A DNA stretch of 64,000 nt from Sphagnum compactum. Its lineage: Eukaryota > Bryophyta > Sphagnopsida > Sphagnales. Shown one piece after another: positions 60,504 to 64,000 of this stretch; the stretch's first letter is position 1, and the number at the start of each line of letters is the position of its first letter. Position numbers and translations under genes: made by a program. Where the stretch lies: NCBI GenBank assembly GCA_965153455.1, contig OZ234496.1, forward strand, positions 11,617,863-11,681,862, given 5' to 3'. The notes below the pieces were generated by a model. The model worked only from the letters and a program-made list of their open reading frames with translations, made no database searches and had not been told where the DNA came from.

Positions 60504-62803
60504 TTGCATGTGTAAACCCCAATGAACATGTCTGTCAACTACTATAGAATACTTGATTTTGAAAGAACTCGTCCAAAATTTAATGTAATTAGACACATAG
60601 GCATTATAGGCTATCAATATAACGTTACTTGTTTTTTTTGTGAATATGTTCTGCTCCATTTAGAATGTTGGTAAAGAAAGTATGTTTGATAAAACTCAAT
60701 GTATGATGTATCATTGAATGTTTGGAACACATATTATTTAAAAAATATTGACATGTTTACTTCCTAGTGATGACATTCTTCATTTTGCACATTAAAATTC
60801 TTTAAAATTCTTCATTTAGCACCTTGTCATAACATTCTTTACCCGCGAATGTTTACCAAATTACACTGGTTGATCTATAAAATTCTTTAAAATTCTTGCT
60901 TCTTTGGGCTTCCATAACATTCTCGCACCAAGAATGTCATAACTATGGTTTACTTTTGTTGAAATCTACACATTTGATTTACTTGAAAATTTATAATTAA
61001 AAAAATAGATTTAATTACATGTTGTTGAAAAATTCATGGAAACACATGTGGATTAAACTTTTCAAGTTGTCACTATCATCTAATAAGGGACCTTATCCAA
61101 AACATGCAGGCCACGTTTCAAACTTGAAAAATCATAGTTTTTATAAAGGACTTGCACTTGCGGTCCACTCGCTCTTTTTATTATGAATGCACCCATATTC
61201 ATTTAATTTCAAAATTTCTTGTGGTAGATGGAGCTTAGTAGGTACCTGCGACAACATGCATGCACTATTGTGGGCAAGTCACAGCTTCATAAACTCGTAC
61301 ACCAAAGCTCTCAAAGTATGAGACTTGATACTTTCAATTCATAGGATGGGTATTTGTAACTATTGAAAACACTAAGGGAAGAAACAAAACATGCATTTTC
61401 ATAACATGGAAATTGGAATTGAGTGTTAGGAAGGTGGTTGACATGGTCAAGGTATATAATCTATACAAGAATGTGGGGTGATCATAACTATCTAACTAAA
61501 AATTCAAGGAAGAAGTCTTTTGCTGCACATCCTAAGATATAGGGGGTGGTGGAGGATTGTTATTGTGACTATGCAACCATGGATGCTTTAAATCAAGAAT
61601 TTCTGCATGGCATTTTTTAGAAAATTATGAATACTCATTTCTTTTGCTACCTCAAAGTACTGTGTACATTAATTACTTTCTCTTTTGTTTATCTATTCCA
61701 ATGCTACAACATGTGTGTGGATAGGCTTTGTAAGTTATATCGCTTTCAAGAAATAGGTGGAGTGGTAGGGTTTCACTATCGTTGCCTCCTTTCTGCCTTA
61801 CAAAATGTATCTTAGACATTTGTCTTCTCTTCTTTTTCTGTTCATGAATTGGAATATTTGCCAACTACAGGCACACTATTAGGGTTTGTTATTATTTGTC
61901 AGGTAGTTTGGGAAGCTTGATTCAATTATGGGATTGCTAGTGCTAGTAAGTTCATCATTCTTCACGTGCTATTGCAAGAGGGTTACATGTTTCATTCAGA
62001 AAGAAACTGTGGGGTTTGATTGCAGGTCAGGTTGTGGTGTGATTGCCCATTTTGGCCAGAGGATGGCTTGTTATAGTTGTGTGATTACAATGTTTGTGGT
62101 GCCCAGAGAATGAGTTTTTGCTAGCTTTAAAGGCCTTGGCTCAGACCACTTGACATGTCAAAAGGGAAACCCTCAAGGTATTATGGATCACACACTGGAT
62201 GCACAAGCATTTCAAGGTTGGACAAAGAGTGACAACCCCTAGACCCATGATGATGAAACACATAACAATAAGTCATTTCATGCAATTACTACCTTCTTTT
62301 TTGTTTCCAGCTCTAGCCTTCTAACTTGATTAGGAGTTTCCTCACAAAGTGCTGGAAAACAATACAAATTTTTTTGTGAAAGTTGCACTTGCAAGTTATT
62401 TTCTTTAAAAGCCAAAATTCAAGATGAGAGGGCGAGTAGGTTGAGAGGAAATTTGTGAATTTTTTTGTTTTTCCTGGATTTGCAAGAGATGTAACCTATG
62501 TAAATTTGTTGTTAAATCATGAGAAATTTACCGGCTGCGCAGGGGTGTTAGCACAAGATTTGGGAGGCTATATACATGCAGATTTACTTCAAAGGTGGTT
62601 TTTTTTACTTTTCCACACAAATGTTAAGACATGAGTTGGATCCATGGATTTTGATCTGCATTTCCAATGCAAATAATACAACAATGTGCATTTTTGCATT
62701 GGCGAGCATTTAATTGCCTTGAGATAGTTCATTTCACATGTGTATATCTGTTGTTTTGAGTAGGTAACATTGTCAAATGATTTAGCCTTCCAATTTCCCT
62801 TGG
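60504..62803. other. Gene-free stretch between the two cullin exons
   Basis: No coding signal is recognised on either strand. Short frames at 61627-61864 and 61928-62113 have no motif. Confidence 0.4.
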
Positions 62804-63082
62804 TTACATGTTTTAGATGCTTTAGGGGACTAGGTTCTATGTAACATAATAATTGTCATGTTATGAGTCCATATTATGCATGTTTCAAATACTCCAGGGG
62901 TATAGGGGGTATGTTTCGTAATAGTTGTCACGTTACGTGTCCATGTTATGCATGTTTTGAACACTCTAGGGGTATAAGGGTATGTTACATAATAATTGAT
63001 GGATACTTATTATGCATGTTTTGAAGACCCATATGGGTATAGTGGGTAAGTAACGTATTGATTCCCATGTTATGTAATGTTA
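62804..63082. repeat. Tandem repeat, about four copies of 64-72 bp
   Basis: ATGCATGTTTTGAA begins copies at 62876, 62948 and 63012, each followed by an AGGGGTATA-GGGTATGT word and AATAATTG/ATAGTTG. A diverged first copy precedes 62876. Confidence 0.7.
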
Positions 63083-63562
63083 TGAATGCAAAACATGTGA
63101 GATTAAATGTGTACAGAACATGCATGTTAATGTGGTTATTGCTTGTTAATATGACTCATGTGGTGGTCTTAGTTCTCTTTTCTTTATGGTTTGGTCTTCA
63201 TCTTTTTTTCATGCTTGCGTATTAATTGCCATTAAACTGTAAGATTTGGATTGGGATTTCCTTAGTTCCCTCAAAATTGATAAATCTCTCAAGTCTTTTC
63301 AAGTTAACTCAACTCATACATATTGAGAAATTACTAGAACTGATGAAGATGTTTTCTACTTAATCTAGGCATGATAGGACCTAGGCATGGATGATTAGTT
63401 CAAATAGGTTTCAATATTCCTTCTAGAAATGGAACCTCAGTTAAAACTTTGGATTTGAACTATTAAAGTTGAATAGCATATGCCATGGGCCATGTGGTAC
63501 AATGGGGGGGAGGGGGGTGCAAACGAAGTCTATATCATATTTTGGCATGTTGGTCTTAATAG

Positions 63563-63649
63563 GCATTTATGCGCAAGGTGATTGAGCTCCATGAGAAGTA
63601 TTTTCAGTATGCTAGCAAATGCTTTGTGAATCATTCCTTATTTCACAAG
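63563..63649 (+). CDS. Cullin-1-like exon (RKVIELHEKY...NHSLFHK)
   Basis: The 29 codons read AFMRKVIELHEKYFQYASKC followed by FVNHSLFHK. Plant CUL1 has RKVIELHDKY...CFQNH(S/T)LFHK at this place, directly before ALKEAFEVFCNK. The exon is in phase 0 at both ends, with acceptor TTAATAG|GCA and donor AAG|GTGAGT, and shows no stop. It could be an exon of a real CUL1 gene continuing past 64000, or a fragment. No upstream cullin exon is visible within the window on plus, which argues for a fragment or very long introns. Confidence 0.75.
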
Positions 63650-64000
63650 GTGAGTCAACTAGTTACTCTGTTGGGTTTGGTAATTAAATGGACATCTTAT
63701 TGTTGTTATGTCCCAACTACTTTAATATGCTATGTGTATTAAGTCAGAACACAATAGATCTAGATCTCTTTATGTTTTTGCCATGTGTTAGGTCAACAAT
63801 TGTTTTTTGGATAACACTTTAAGTAGTTGGCTTATTTTTTATTATTAGTGGGTTAAGCCTTTGCTTTTACCAAAATATATGTTTTTTGTTTGAGGAATTT
63901 TTTCAAATTATATAATTTTAATGATCAAAAGCACATTTAAACACTAAAAAGGGACTATCATGGATAATTAAAATAAAACATATATTCAAATTTTTAATGA
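63650..64000. other. Intron-like or intergenic DNA after the cullin exon
   Basis: It begins with the GTGAGT donor and has no coding signal to the window end. Confidence 0.45.

Noticed and set aside
63500-63530. G-run pair as a quadruplex
   Set aside because: Only two long G-runs interrupted by one A; possible but weak and without context.
1-64000. tRNA or rRNA genes
   Set aside because: I scanned for conserved tRNA arm words and rRNA cores and saw none; only the Copia primer site resembles a tRNA end.

Overview
The window looks like nuclear DNA of a land plant with a large, repeat-rich genome. GT-AG introns, a pentatricopeptide (PPR) gene relic of the PLS type, plant Copia elements primed by initiator tRNA-Met, and Gypsy, Mutator-like (MULE) and PIF/Harbinger transposase relics all point that way. 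The style of the PPR repeats and of the Gypsy polyprotein (with a C-terminal PHD-like finger) suggests a seed-free plant (lycophyte, fern or moss-like) more than a flowering plant. That lineage guess is inference.

Only one gene looks intact: a three-exon bHLH transcription factor on the minus strand (16367-19285). Its basic-helix half is in exon 1. The second helix and most of an ACT-like domain are in exon 2, and a short C-terminal tail is in exon 3. It resembles the clade II bHLH factors (bHLH010/089/091, EAT1/TIP2) that control tapetum and spore-nursing tissue. Its upstream side carries a CT-rich leader tract and a G-quadruplex-type motif.

Layout: 1-1113 is a broken PPR gene (minus), and 1114-2060 is a mixed patch with a 98-nt hairpin. 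2061-10763 is very A+T-rich, gene-free DNA. 10764-14490 is a cluster of decayed retroelements (Gypsy, an unrecognised ORF, a Copia 3' end with its LTR). 14491-20510 is the bHLH locus. 20511-26900 holds a long polypyrimidine tract and a ~42-bp minisatellite. 27110-28640 is a second copy of the same Gypsy family, followed by an exact 11-bp array. 31700-37794 is a complete-length but dead Copia element with two LTRs, a TCCAT target duplication, primer site and polypurine tract. 37855-43692 holds three MITE-like elements and an ~80-bp tandem array. 46480-49190 is satellite-like and foldback-like. 50640-56470 holds a Harbinger relic and a MULE transposase relic whose intron is filled by a minisatellite. 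57400-64000 holds short repeats and two cullin-1-like exons that are consecutive in the gene but lie on opposite strands.

Apart from the bHLH gene, nothing looks likely to work together. The rest is a record of repeated insertion, tandem duplication and decay. No rRNA, tRNA or CRISPR array was seen, and nothing amounts to a clearly new multi-gene system. The most unusual items are the split and inverted cullin exons, the Gypsy family with a PHD-like finger, and the minisatellite-filled intron of the MULE.
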